14,391 nt of DNA from CAZULF01 sp964621215 (GCA_964621215.1 CAZULF010000054.1:1-14391); one strand, 5' to 3'; positions 1 through 7,760 are shown, counted from the first letter of the stretch. Numbers and translations are program-made. Notes: generated from the letters alone by a model not told the origin.

Positions 1-408
1 GATCAACAGCGACAGGGCGATCAAAATCAACAACAAGGCGACCAACAACAGAACGGTAAAGACCAACAGCAAAATAATCGGCAGCAGAATAACCAAGATC
101 AGCAGCAAGACGATCAACAGCAACAGAAAAACCAAGATCAACAGCAAAATGATCAGCAGCAGAATGGCAAAGACCAAAAGCAAAATAAACAACCATCATC
201 AAGCCAATCTAAATCGAAACAATCCGATCAAAATACCCTGGCATCTAATACAGGTTCTCAGACGGGACAGCCAGACGAACAGCAAGAAGCAACCGAGCAA
301 TGGTTGCAAAATATTCCTGATGATCCGGGCGGATTGTTAAAGCAGAAATTTTTACGCGATCACAATAGTTATCAACAACAACGTCAACAAGGGCAAGCAC
401 CATGGTGA
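1..408 (+). CDS. VWA/TPR Bat-type protein (BatB-like), C-terminal end
   Basis: The 5' end lies outside the window; only the last 135 codons are present and no start is visible. The first ~77 residues are low-complexity and dominated by Gln, Asp and Asn in DQQQN-like units. They are followed by a Ser/Gln/Thr stretch and then a conserved tail containing WLQNIPDDPGGLL and KFLRDH. That tail is typical of the C-terminus of gammaproteobacterial Bat proteins that join a membrane-anchored von Willebrand A domain to TPR repeats. Those domains would lie upstream and are not visible, so the identity rests on the tail and on batD following directly. The stop codon overlaps the batD start by 7 bases, indicating translational coupling in one operon. 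In this family the protein is inner-membrane, with the VWA domain thought to work with MoxR ATPases in envelope stress or oxygen tolerance. That role is family knowledge and is not shown here. Confidence 0.75.
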   Translation, partial: DQQRQGDQNQQQGDQQQNGKDQQQNNRQQNNQDQQQDDQQQQKNQDQQQNDQQQNGKDQKQNKQPSSSQSKSKQSDQNTLASNTGSQTGQPDEQQEATEQWLQNIPDDPGGLLKQKFLRDHNSYQQQRQQGQAPW

Positions 409-2195
409 AGTTTCGAACGTTATTTTTTGTTTTATGTTTAGGCCTAATAGGCATGCAATCAGCTTTTGCTACTGTTAATGCCGCGGTTGATCAGCGTGAT
501 ATCGAGATGGGAGACACGATCAAGCTTACCATTAGTGGTAGTAATATGGAAAAAAATGCTGTGCCTGACTTAAGCGAAGTGATTGATAATTTCGATCTGC
601 GCAGCTCAAGTCAAACCCAATCAGTGACTATGATCAATGGCAAAATGACAAATGAAATTGTTTGGATTTTTACTTTATTGCCTAAGCATGGAGGTAATGT
701 AGTTATTCCTGCTATTAATGTTGGTAATGAACGTTCCCAACCGCTCACTATTCATGTTAAGGGTTCGGAAAATACTAGCACTACCACTGCAGATGATACC
801 CGAGACACCACTACGGCTGTCGCAACCCGCCCCGATGTCTTTGTAAAGGCAGAATTATCTCCCGCTAATCCCTATGTTCAAAGTCAGGCATTATATAAGA
901 TACGTTTGTTTTATAATCGTCAATTAGCCAACCCACAATTAGCAGAACCTACAGCAAGTGGGATTGACTTTGTTCGCTTAGGACAAAGCAAAACCTATCA
1001 AAAAGAAATTAATAATCAACCTTATCAAGTCGTAGAATTAAATTATGCAGCATTCCCAAAGCGTAGCGGAACATTGAATATTCCCGGCCCCATGTTTATG
1101 GGAAGTATTCTGACGGATAATGTAAATAATTTTATGACACCTAACACAGTAAAACCGGTTAAAGTGATGGCGAATTCATTGCAAATGCAAGTGCAAGCTA
1201 TTCCAGCCTCTGTTTCTGCAAAAAAATGGTTACCTGCAGCCGAAGTGAAGTTAACTGAGAGCTGGTCAGCGGATCCTTCTAAATTTAAAGTCGGTGTTCC
1301 TATTACTCGAACAGTAAAAATTACTGCTAAAGGCGTGGATGAAAAACAATTACCTCAATTACTGCCTACGGATGTGACGGGATTTCAAGTTTATCCCGAT
1401 AAACCCGAGGTCAGTGCCGATACCGATGGTAAAAGCGTATTTGCTACACGTATCGAGAAATCTGCCTATATGCCGACACAAGACGGTATTGCAGAAATTC
1501 CTGCCGTGACGGTACATTGGTGGAATACACAAACCAATAAAGAACAAACGGCAACCATTCCAGCAAGCACTATTAATATTGCTGCAGGAGAAGGGGCAAG
1601 TACAAATACACCGATTACACTTGCAGCACCAGCAGTCACAACTAAAATAGATGCGCCATCGAAAGCGGCGACAACTAACACAGAACCGTTAACGTGGCGC
1701 TCGCGTCTTATTACATGGATAGAAAACAATAGATGGTTTGATGCAGTGATAATTTGTCCATGGATACTATTGCTAATAAGTTTTGCTTATTTTTGGCAGA
1801 GAGATAAAAAACAAGTTCGCCATGCTTATGGAAACTCCACCCAAGAGATGGAACAAATCGTTAAGAAAGAATCTTTGCGTCAAGCACGCCAACGGGTTGA
1901 AGTTGCCATTAAAGCACATGACCCACAACAATTTGCCGCTGCTTTAATTAATTTGGCATGTTGCTGTTGGGATGATACTACCATTCTTTCCCTGTCCGAT
2001 GTTGCTGCAAAATGTCGAACTGAAAAAGCAAAACAAGCAATACAAGAGCTAGATAAATTACGTTATTCTTACACAAGTGGTTTATGGCAAGCTGAGCAAA
2101 CATGGAAAATCATTGAAAATGAGTTCATGGCTAATAGTCGTAATAGCGGAATTCAAAAAGAAGGATTGCCCGAGTTGTATCCATCCGCAAGATAA
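402..2195 (+). CDS. batD: BatD family protein
   Basis: A 597-aa envelope protein. Residues 1-23 form a signal peptide (MVKF basic start, hydrophobic core, AFA cleavage site). A long extracytoplasmic region of beta-rich, Ig-like BatD character follows (roughly 24-445, with a Thr/Ala-rich linker near 395-430). One transmembrane segment lies near 448-467 (WILLLISFAYFW) and is followed by Arg/Lys. A cytoplasmic tail of about 130 residues ends the protein. Size and layout fit the BatD family, encoded with MoxR, DUF58 and BatA/BatB proteins and linked to aerotolerance in Bacteroides; its biochemical activity is unknown. The start is supported by AAGGG at 389-393, 8 bases upstream, and by the signal peptide beginning there. 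It overlaps the preceding gene by 7 bases. A 57-base gap and a separate hairpin separate it from the Sel1 gene, so it is probably the last gene of the bat operon. Confidence 0.88.
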   Translation: MVKFRTLFFVLCLGLIGMQSAFATVNAAVDQRDIEMGDTIKLTISGSNMEKNAVPDLSEVIDNFDLRSSSQTQSVTMINGKMTNEIVWIFTLLPKHGGNVVIPAINVGNERSQPLTIHVKGSENTSTTTADDTRDTTTAVATRPDVFVKAELSPANPYVQSQALYKIRLFYNRQLANPQLAEPTASGIDFVRLGQSKTYQKEINNQPYQVVELNYAAFPKRSGTLNIPGPMFMGSILTDNVNNFMTPNTVKPVKVMANSLQMQVQAIPASVSAKKWLPAAEVKLTESWSADPSKFKVGVPITRTVKITAKGVDEKQLPQLLPTDVTGFQVYPDKPEVSADTDGKSVFATRIEKSAYMPTQDGIAEIPAVTVHWWNTQTNKEQTATIPASTINIAAGEGASTNTPITLAAPAVTTKIDAPSKAATTNTEPLTWRSRLITWIENNRWFDAVIICPWILLLISFAYFWQRDKKQVRHAYGNSTQEMEQIVKKESLRQARQRVEVAIKAHDPQQFAAALINLACCCWDDTTILSLSDVAAKCRTEKAKQAIQELDKLRYSYTSGLWQAEQTWKIIENEFMANSRNSGIQKEGLPELYPSAR

Positions 2196-2215
2196 AATTG
2201 AGTTTTTAGACTAAA

Positions 2216-2244
2216 CTAATAAAACTATCACTAGATTTTATTAG
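2216..2244 (+). promoter_or_regulatory. AT-rich hairpin overlapping the Sel1 gene ribosome-binding site
   Basis: The arms CTAATAAAA (2216-2224) and TTTTATTAG (2236-2244) are perfect complements around an 11-base loop that can itself pair CTA with TAG. The 3' arm runs into the AGGA Shine-Dalgarno (2243-2246) of the gene starting at 2253. It could be a weak batD terminator or a leader structure that limits translation. The stem is almost entirely A-T, so its stability is modest. Confidence 0.35.
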
Positions 2245-2252
2245 GAAAAAAA

Positions 2253-3266
2253 ATGTCGCTATTAAAACCATTATCAAGCATGTTGTTGATTGCATTAGCA
2301 ATATCCTTCAATAGCACGGCATGTGCGTTGCCTTATGATATTTGTAACAATATTCCATCTTGCCAACCATTGGCGGATCAAGGCAATTTAGAAGCGCAAT
2401 ATAATATGGCGGTAATTTATGATGTTGGTACTGAGGTACCACATGATTATGCTGAAGCCGCTAAATGGTATCAAAAAGCGGCGGATCAAGGGTTGGCTGC
2501 TGCGCAATTTCAATTAGGTACCTTATATGATGGTGGTTATGGTGTGCAAAGGAATTATGTTGAAGCCGCTCAGTGGTATCAAAAAGCAGCTGAACAAGGT
2601 GTGGCAGAAGCGCAATATAATTTAGGTAATATGTACTATTCCGGCGACGGGGTAAAACAAGATTACCAACAAACATTGACATGGTATAGTAAAGCCGCAG
2701 CGCAGGGTGATGCCAGAGCGCAATTAGGATTAGGTGTACTCTATGATAATGGTTTAGGTGTGCCACGTGATGAAGTTAAAGCAGCAGATTGGTATGGAAA
2801 AGCGGCTGCTCAAGGATTACCAACAGCAGAATATAACATGGGTTCCATGTACCAATATGGTGATGGAGTCATACAAAGTTATCAGACTGCAATTGAGTGG
2901 TACACACGCTCAGCCAGTCACGGTTATTATGGTGGTAATTTAGCATTAGGTGGCCTTTATGAAAGAGGTGAAGGCGTGAAGCAAGATTACCACAAAGCAA
3001 TGCAGTTTTATCAAAAAGCAGCAGAGCAAGGTAATTCTGATGGGGCTTATTTAACGGGTTTATTATATAAAAATGGTAAAGGTGTAACGCAAGATATTGG
3101 TCAGGCTTATGCTTGGTTTGCTACGGCTGATGCGATGCATCCCAATTTTCCGTCTTATATAAAGGCAAAGAGTGAATCTTTAAGCTTGATAACGCCCGCT
3201 AAAAAAGCTGCGGCGGAGAAATTAGCCTCGGAATATATCGCGAAGTATACCAAGAAGCAAAATTGA
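2253..3266 (+). CDS. Secreted Sel1-like repeat protein
   Basis: A 337-aa protein with a signal peptide (hydrophobic core LLIALAISF, predicted cleavage after TACA at residue 25). Seven consecutive 36-residue Sel1-like repeats begin at residues 44, 80, 116, 152, 188, 224 and 260. Each has the pattern G-x3-AQYNLGxxY-x-G-x-GV-x-(Q/R)DY-x2-A-x-WYxKAAxQ. The last repeat is the most divergent, and a Lys/Ala-rich helical tail (296-337) ends the protein. Sel1 repeats form alpha-solenoids used as protein-binding scaffolds, and several secreted or periplasmic members help Legionella-type bacteria interact with host cells. That role is not demonstrated here. AGGA at 2243-2246, six bases before ATG, supports the start. 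A specific partner cannot be named. A lipoprotein alternative through Cys24 is unlikely because the lipobox is poor (NSTAC). Confidence 0.9.
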   Translation: MSLLKPLSSMLLIALAISFNSTACALPYDICNNIPSCQPLADQGNLEAQYNMAVIYDVGTEVPHDYAEAAKWYQKAADQGLAAAQFQLGTLYDGGYGVQRNYVEAAQWYQKAAEQGVAEAQYNLGNMYYSGDGVKQDYQQTLTWYSKAAAQGDARAQLGLGVLYDNGLGVPRDEVKAADWYGKAAAQGLPTAEYNMGSMYQYGDGVIQSYQTAIEWYTRSASHGYYGGNLALGGLYERGEGVKQDYHKAMQFYQKAAEQGNSDGAYLTGLLYKNGKGVTQDIGQAYAWFATADAMHPNFPSYIKAKSESLSLITPAKKAAAEKLASEYIAKYTKKQN

Positions 3267-3268
3267 TT

Positions 3269-3296
3269 AAATTAGGTGTTATCGGGCCTAATTTTT
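3269..3296 (+). terminator. Putative intrinsic terminator after the Sel1 gene
   Basis: AAATTAGG (3269-3276) pairs with CCTAATTT (3287-3294) around a 10-base loop and runs into T residues. It starts 2 bases after the Sel1 stop codon. The stem has only two G-C pairs, so termination may be inefficient. Confidence 0.5.
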
Positions 3297-3300
3297 GTCA

Positions 3301-3318
3301 TGCCAGCGTAGGCTGGCA
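3301..3318. repeat. REP-like extragenic palindrome
   Basis: TGCCAGC (3301-3307) and GCTGGCA (3312-3318) form a perfect 7-bp stem with a GTAG loop. It is preceded by GTCA and followed by TCCA. The GTCA-arm-arm-ATCCA pattern resembles the short dispersed intergenic palindromes common in many proteobacteria. Other copies cannot be seen inside this window, so repeat status is inferred from the form alone. It could alternatively reinforce the terminator just upstream. Confidence 0.5.
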
Positions 3319-3389
3319 TCCATTCCTACAGTATTGTACAATCCCATTCTTTTTATTAAAAATAATGCCTCTATTTGGAATAACTTGCC

Positions 3390-4400
3390 ATGCCTTTTAA
3401 AGAATATATTAAAAATTTAGTTCCTTCCGAATCCACGCAAGAATGGAAACTTAGAGTTCATATTAAACCTGATATGATAGATGAAACAAATCCTGGCAAC
3501 AAAATTGAAGTGCTGCAAAAAATTCTTACGGACTGTTTTTCAACGTTAAATGTGAATATTGGTTATGGTAAAATCGAACCCTATTCCGTATGTGAAATAT
3601 CTCTCCCCGATCCTCAATACGAAACTTTGAACGTTGAAGATTATAAAAGATGGTTATTAGAATTTTGGAAAGCTTTAAAAAGAGAAGATTTTCTTGACGA
3701 GGCTGTTACATCTTTTTATTTATCTACACTGCCAGGCCCTATATCTACGCCTTTTACTTATTTTATAAGAAGTCGATCAAATACTCATGTGATACAAGAG
3801 GTAGCGTTTACTGATGAGGATATTGCGCTGCTTAACAACGATGATTCAAGCAGTGGTTTTGAAAAAAACTATGTTCGTTTCAGTATGGAACCCTCTCATT
3901 TCAACGTTACTGATTCAAACTCCTTGTCGACTTTAATTAATCAAGCACAACATGGAATTGTCTATTACCAGGGCAGAGAGCAAAAAAGTGAAAAGTCATT
4001 TTTACATTGCTTATCACGATTCTTCGATGCTGATCGTGGCAAGCGTCGAGCAAAAGTGTATTTTCAAGCATTAGCAAGCCAGTCGATTCCGGATTATCAA
4101 AAAATTTTTTATCTCTATGCTTTGTTGGCATCAAATGATGGCCCTACCTTAAAAGAGGATGTATTACGTGAGCTAGACTATGAGAAGTTGGATGATGCAA
4201 TAGCGGGCGTCAAAGAACATCTTTTTGCAGCATTTGCAGGATATAAAGGTGTGGATGTTAATACAGTCAAAACGAATACTATTTACAAAGATGAAATAAA
4301 TGAGATTTTGGAGAAAATAATCCATTTTGCTAATAATGCTCCTAAAGGCAGAGAAGCCTTCGATTTGCCTAGTATTGAACCTTCACAGAAGCCGTGTTAA
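3390..4400 (+). CDS. Hypothetical protein, 336 aa, no recognised family
   Basis: I do not recognise this protein. It has no signal peptide and no transmembrane segment, so it is probably cytoplasmic or exported by a non-Sec route. The first ~170 residues look mixed alpha/beta and are rich in Asp/Glu and aromatic residues. Residues ~205-300 look mainly helical (SFLHCLSRFF, VYFQALASQ, KIFYLYALLAS, a long helix near 275). The extreme C-terminus is polar and Pro/Ser-rich, ending in Cys. Upstream of the ATG only a weak GGA-type ribosome-binding site is visible (near 3376-3379), so the exact start is uncertain. It stands alone between the REP-like palindrome and mnmG, 64 bases upstream of mnmG and on the same strand. 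Absence of a family plus a soluble helical C-terminus would allow a secreted effector, but nothing here proves that. Confidence 0.7.
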   Translation: MPFKEYIKNLVPSESTQEWKLRVHIKPDMIDETNPGNKIEVLQKILTDCFSTLNVNIGYGKIEPYSVCEISLPDPQYETLNVEDYKRWLLEFWKALKREDFLDEAVTSFYLSTLPGPISTPFTYFIRSRSNTHVIQEVAFTDEDIALLNNDDSSSGFEKNYVRFSMEPSHFNVTDSNSLSTLINQAQHGIVYYQGREQKSEKSFLHCLSRFFDADRGKRRAKVYFQALASQSIPDYQKIFYLYALLASNDGPTLKEDVLRELDYEKLDDAIAGVKEHLFAAFAGYKGVDVNTVKTNTIYKDEINEILEKIIHFANNAPKGREAFDLPSIEPSQKPC

Positions 4401-4423
4401 TTCTCTACCCAAGAACTGCATTT

Positions 4424-4434
4424 TATAGTACAAT
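4424..4434 (+). promoter_or_regulatory. Possible -10 region for mnmG
   Basis: Two overlapping -10-like hexamers, TATAGT (4424-4429) and TACAAT (4429-4434), lie about 30-40 bases before the mnmG ATG. No good -35 hexamer is visible at the expected spacing, so this is tentative. Confidence 0.3.
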
Positions 4435-4464
4435 TGCACAAATTTTTTCCTTAAGATACATACT

Positions 4465-6351
4465 ATGGACCTACATAAACAATTTGATGTCATCGTCGTG
4501 GGCGGCGGGCATGCGGGCACTGAGGCGGCGCTAGCGGCGGCGCGGATGGGTGCGCAGACGCTTTTGCTCACCCATAATATTGAAACTTTAGGGCAAATGT
4601 CCTGTAATCCCGCTATTGGTGGGATTGGCAAAGGTCATTTGGTGAAGGAAATTGACGCTCTGGGTGGCATTATGGCGCGGGCGACGGACAAGGCCGGGAT
4701 TCAATTTAGGATATTAAACGCTAGTAAAGGACCCGCGGTGCGAGCCACGCGCGCGCAAGCCGATCGATTACTCTATAAAAATGCCATTCGTACTGTTTTA
4801 GAAAATCAACCCAATTTAGCTATTTTTCAACAAGCTGTAGACGATTTTATCCTGGAGGGTGATCGCGTTTGTGGTGTCATCACGCAAATGGGGTTGCGAT
4901 TTACTGCTCGTGCTGTCGTGTTAACCGCCGGTACTTTTCTAGCAGGAAAAATTCATATTGGTTTCGCTAATTATCAAGGTGGTCGTGCCGGTGATCCACC
5001 AGCTGCCACATTAGCGGCTCGTTTGCGAGAATTATCTTTGCGAATAGATCGCTTAAAAACCGGTACTCCGCCACGCATAGACGGCCGTACCATTGATTTC
5101 ACACATTTAACAGAACAACCGGGCGATACACCGGTGCCGGTTTTTTCTTTCATGGGTAAAGCCGAAGATCATCCACGCCAAATCCATTGCCATATCACAC
5201 ATACCAATGAAAAAACGCATGAGGTTATTCGTAATAATTTAGATAAATCACCGATGTATGCCGGCGTGATAGAAGGTATTGGCCCACGCTACTGTCCTTC
5301 AATCGAAGATAAAGTGGTACGTTTTGCCGATAAAAATGCGCATCAAATATTTTTGGAGCCAGAAGGTTTAACAACCCATGAATATTATCCCAATGGCATT
5401 TCCACCAGCTTACCGTTTGAAGTACAAGTAGAGATTGTGCGTTCAATGAAAGGCTTGGAAAACGCACATATTCTGCGTCCGGGCTACGCAATTGAATATG
5501 ATTATTTTGATCCACGTGATTTAAAAACTACGTTAGAAACTAAACATATTCACGGTTTATTTTTCGCGGGCCAAATTAATGGAACCACGGGTTATGAAGA
5601 AGCCGCGGCACAGGGCATTATCGCCGGTTTAAATGCGGCATGTTATGCGCAAGATAAGCAACCCTGGAGCCCTACACGTGAACAATCGTATATTGGTGTG
5701 TTAATCGATGATCTCACCACTATGGGAACCAAAGAGCCGTATCGCATGTTTACTAGTCGTGCTGAATATCGCTTGATGTTACGTGAAGATAATGCGGATT
5801 TACGTTTAACTGAAATCGGCCGTAATTTAGGTTTAGTCGACGATGCTCAATGGCAAGCCTTTTGCGAAAAACGTGAATCCATCGTAAAAGAAACACAACG
5901 TTTAAAAGATTGGGTCATTCATCCCGGTAGCGAAGTCAGTAAAAAAATTGAAGTGCATTTCGATAAACCACTCACGCGTGAATACCGCGCGATCGATTTA
6001 CTAAAACGACCGGAAATTCAGCATTATTTGTTAATTAATGCCTTGGATGTTGATGTGACTATTGACCCCGCCGTGGCGGAACAAGTCGAAATTCAAGTCA
6101 AATATTCCGGTTACATCGATCGTCAAGCCGAAGAAATTGAAAAGCAACAAAAATATGAAGACATGTTTTTACCACCCGAATTCGATTACAGCAAGGTGGT
6201 TGGTTTATCGAATGAAGTACGAGAAAAACTTCAACGCACCAAACCCGAATCCATCGGCAAAGCTAGTCGTATTCCCGGCATTACTCCGGTAGCGGTATCT
6301 TTGTTATTGGTTCATTTAAAGCGTTACGGTTATTATGCCGACGCAAGGTAA
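4465..6351 (+). CDS. mnmG: tRNA uridine-5-carboxymethylaminomethyl modification enzyme MnmG (GidA)
   Basis: A 628-aa FAD enzyme, close to the usual length (about 630). With MnmE it installs the (carboxymethyl)aminomethyl group on U34 of tRNAs reading split codon boxes, using methylenetetrahydrofolate, FAD and NADH in the cytoplasm. Visible marks are the N-terminal dinucleotide-binding motif VVGGGHAGTEAA (about residues 10-21), the first GidA signature starting GPRYCPSIEDK (about 273-301), and the second, AGQINGTTGYEEAAAQG (about 368-384). The helical C-terminal domain ends in IPGITPVAVSLLLVHLKR, as expected for MnmE/tRNA contact. The ATG is the natural start for the Rossmann motif; the ribosome-binding site is weak (AAGAT-like). 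It is followed immediately by rsmG, the usual mnmG-rsmG pair. The first ~300 bases are noticeably richer in GC than the rest. Confidence 0.98.
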   Translation: MDLHKQFDVIVVGGGHAGTEAALAAARMGAQTLLLTHNIETLGQMSCNPAIGGIGKGHLVKEIDALGGIMARATDKAGIQFRILNASKGPAVRATRAQADRLLYKNAIRTVLENQPNLAIFQQAVDDFILEGDRVCGVITQMGLRFTARAVVLTAGTFLAGKIHIGFANYQGGRAGDPPAATLAARLRELSLRIDRLKTGTPPRIDGRTIDFTHLTEQPGDTPVPVFSFMGKAEDHPRQIHCHITHTNEKTHEVIRNNLDKSPMYAGVIEGIGPRYCPSIEDKVVRFADKNAHQIFLEPEGLTTHEYYPNGISTSLPFEVQVEIVRSMKGLENAHILRPGYAIEYDYFDPRDLKTTLETKHIHGLFFAGQINGTTGYEEAAAQGIIAGLNAACYAQDKQPWSPTREQSYIGVLIDDLTTMGTKEPYRMFTSRAEYRLMLREDNADLRLTEIGRNLGLVDDAQWQAFCEKRESIVKETQRLKDWVIHPGSEVSKKIEVHFDKPLTREYRAIDLLKRPEIQHYLLINALDVDVTIDPAVAEQVEIQVKYSGYIDRQAEEIEKQQKYEDMFLPPEFDYSKVVGLSNEVREKLQRTKPESIGKASRIPGITPVAVSLLLVHLKRYGYYADAR

Positions 6352-6358
6352 GATCTTA

Positions 6359-6994
6359 ATGCAATCGCTACAAAACCTACTACAAACCGGTCTCGACCAA
6401 CTGGGCATGGAATTATCACTGGCAACCCAATCACAATTGCTAGCTTATATCGAACTACTCCACAAATGGAACCAAGCTTATAATCTTACAGCTGTGAGAG
6501 CTCCCATTAACATGGTGCCACGGCATTTGCTCGATTGTTTAGCCGTATTACCTTGGTTACCGGAACAGGTAAACGTATTGGACGTTGGCACCGGTCCTGG
6601 TTTACCGGGATTGTTATTAGCTATCGCACGACCGCAACAACAATTTACTTTGTTAGACAGCAACGATAAGCGCATGAGCTTTTTAAATAAAGCTCTGCGA
6701 GAATTACACATCACCAATGTTACACTAGTACAAAAACGCGTAGAACAATTTCACACTGATACCCCATTCCCAGTAATCATTTCCCGCGCATTTAGTTCAA
6801 TAAAAGATTTTATCGATCTAACAAAACATCTAGCAAATCAGGAAACGTTGTATTTAGCAATGAAAGGAAAATACCCAACTGAAGAACTACAAGAACTATC
6901 GCGACACATAACTCTACAAAATGCTATCACCCTAACAATTCCCGGAGTCGACGCCGAACGAGTACTATTATGTTTTCGGATGTTGGAGGCATAA
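6359..6994 (+). CDS. rsmG: 16S rRNA (guanine-N7)-methyltransferase RsmG (GidB)
   Basis: A 211-aa SAM-dependent enzyme that methylates N7 of G527 in 16S rRNA. Visible marks are the conserved N-terminal LHKWNQAYNLTAVR, the SAM-binding loop DVGTGPGLPG (residues 75-84), acidic motif II TLLDSNDKR, and ISRAFSS and MKGKYP downstream, all matching the family. I chose the ATG at 6359. It gives a family-like length and has AAGG (6345-6348) upstream, within the last codons of mnmG. An in-frame ATG at 6335, inside mnmG, would add eight residues but has no clear Shine-Dalgarno. The gap to the mnmG stop is 7 bases, so the pair is probably cotranscribed and coupled. The second half uses many CTA and ACA codons compared with mnmG. 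Confidence 0.96.
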   Translation: MQSLQNLLQTGLDQLGMELSLATQSQLLAYIELLHKWNQAYNLTAVRAPINMVPRHLLDCLAVLPWLPEQVNVLDVGTGPGLPGLLLAIARPQQQFTLLDSNDKRMSFLNKALRELHITNVTLVQKRVEQFHTDTPFPVIISRAFSSIKDFIDLTKHLANQETLYLAMKGKYPTEELQELSRHITLQNAITLTIPGVDAERVLLCFRMLEA

Positions 6995-7075
6995 GGACGT
7001 TTAATTGAAAGGGTATTAAAATGGGCAGTTTACAAATTACCTAGCGCCAGATGTGGGTACACGATGGAGATTAGG

Positions 7076-7104
7076 TTGACATTTTTATAGAGTACATCCA
7101 TAAT
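7076..7104 (+). promoter_or_regulatory. Strong sigma-70-type promoter for vapBC
   Basis: A perfect -35 TTGACA (7076-7081) is followed after 17 bases by CATAAT (7099-7104), a 5/6 match to the -10 consensus. It lies about 38 bases before the vapB start. It would make vapBC, and by readthrough parAB, independent of the mnmG-rsmG transcript. The gap 6995-7141 holds no other obvious feature. Confidence 0.65.
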
Positions 7105-7141
7105 TATAAAAACATGCAACATTTACAAAAGGTGTCATATT

Positions 7142-7384
7142 GTGGAGATTACTGCAAAAATTGGCTTTGATGGCAGATTGGCCGTTCCTGCCTCATTCCG
7201 TAAAAAACTGCATTTATCGCCGGGTGATGAAGTGATAATGCGCCTGGAAGATGAGGAATTACATATATTTACCTTACAGCATGCCTTGAAAAAGGCCCGA
7301 GCTATTATAGCAAAGCATACAAAAGGCGGCAGTTTAGTTGAAAAACTCAAGCAGCAACGGCAAGAGGATTTGGCCAATGAATAA
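7142..7384 (+). CDS. vapB: VapB-type antitoxin, SpoVT-AbrB domain
   Basis: An 80-aa protein whose first ~46 residues are a swapped-hairpin SpoVT-AbrB DNA-binding domain (ITAKIGFDGRLAVPASFR, LSPGDEVIMRL). The charged helical C-terminus (about 50-80, ending KLKQQRQEDLANE) is the expected toxin-binding arm. The start is GTG. AAAAGGTG (7127-7134), 7 bases upstream, gives a strong ribosome-binding site. It overlaps vapC by 8 bases. By family knowledge it neutralises the VapC nuclease and represses its own promoter as a complex. A MazE-type antitoxin has the same fold; the partner's PIN domain decides for VapB. Confidence 0.88.
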   Translation: MEITAKIGFDGRLAVPASFRKKLHLSPGDEVIMRLEDEELHIFTLQHALKKARAIIAKHTKGGSLVEKLKQQRQEDLANE

Positions 7385-7760
7385 TGTAGTCCTGGATGCT
7401 TCTGCTTTATTGGCTGTATTAAATCAGGAAACAGGTTATGAAACGGTCGAGCCGTTGTTATCCTCTGCGCATATGTCAACCGTTAATATCGCAGAAGTTA
7501 TTTCCGTTTTAGCCAGTGACGGTGTTCCTATAAAACAAGCTAAAAATATTGTATCGGATCTTATCCGGCACGTTATTGCCTTCGATATTGAACAAGCCCA
7601 TATCACTGCGGAATTAAAAAGTCAGACAAAATCACACGGTTTATCATTAGGCGATCGAGCTTGCTTAGCCTTGGCGAGTCAATTAAAGACCCATGCGGTG
7701 ACAGCGGATAAAGCCTGGGGCAAGCTCGATATAGATATTCCGATCAAATTAATTCGCTAG
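7377..7760 (+). CDS. vapC: VapC-type PIN-domain ribonuclease toxin
   Basis: A 127-aa PIN-domain protein of normal VapC length. The acidic metal-binding residues are all visible: Asp7 (VVLDASALLA), Glu40 (STVNIAEV), Asp93 (LSLGDRACLALA) and Asp111 (AVTADKAW). VapC toxins are Mg-dependent endoribonucleases that cut initiator tRNA, other tRNAs or rRNA. The intact active site argues for a functional toxin, but the target cannot be read from sequence. The ATG at 7377 is preferred because it begins just before the first conserved Asp and has GAGG (7364-7367) 9 bases upstream. An earlier in-frame ATG at 7338 lies deep inside vapB and adds a non-conserved leader. The pair sits between rsmG and parA, with vapC ending 49 bases before parA. 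Confidence 0.9.
   Translation: MNNVVLDASALLAVLNQETGYETVEPLLSSAHMSTVNIAEVISVLASDGVPIKQAKNIVSDLIRHVIAFDIEQAHITAELKSQTKSHGLSLGDRACLALASQLKTHAVTADKAWGKLDIDIPIKLIR

Noticed and set aside
1359..1729. Minus-strand open frames within batD
   Set aside because: They lie wholly inside a well-supported gene, have no ribosome-binding site or family features, and are shadows of its codon pattern.
2253..2330. Sel1-repeat protein as a lipoprotein through Cys24
   Set aside because: The residues before the cysteine (NSTA) do not fit a lipobox, which needs a Leu-like residue at -3; ordinary signal peptidase I cleavage is more likely.
4401..4464. Replication origin upstream of mnmG
   Set aside because: mnmG is often near oriC in gammaproteobacteria, but this 64-base gap holds no DnaA-box cluster (TTATNCACA) or 13-mer-like AT repeats, and there is no room for an origin.
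5660..5700. ACACGTGAAC in mnmG as a parS half-site
   Set aside because: Only the CACGTG core and a few flanking bases match; the left flank disagrees at most positions and it lies in coding sequence.
6335..6358. Upstream ATG at 6335 as the rsmG start
   Set aside because: It lies inside mnmG without a clear ribosome-binding site and adds eight non-conserved residues. The ATG at 6359 has AAGG upstream and gives the family length. It cannot be fully excluded.
7338..7376. Upstream ATG at 7338 as the vapC start
   Set aside because: It overlaps vapB by 47 bases and adds a 13-residue leader before the normal PIN-domain N-terminus. GAGG sits correctly for the ATG at 7377.
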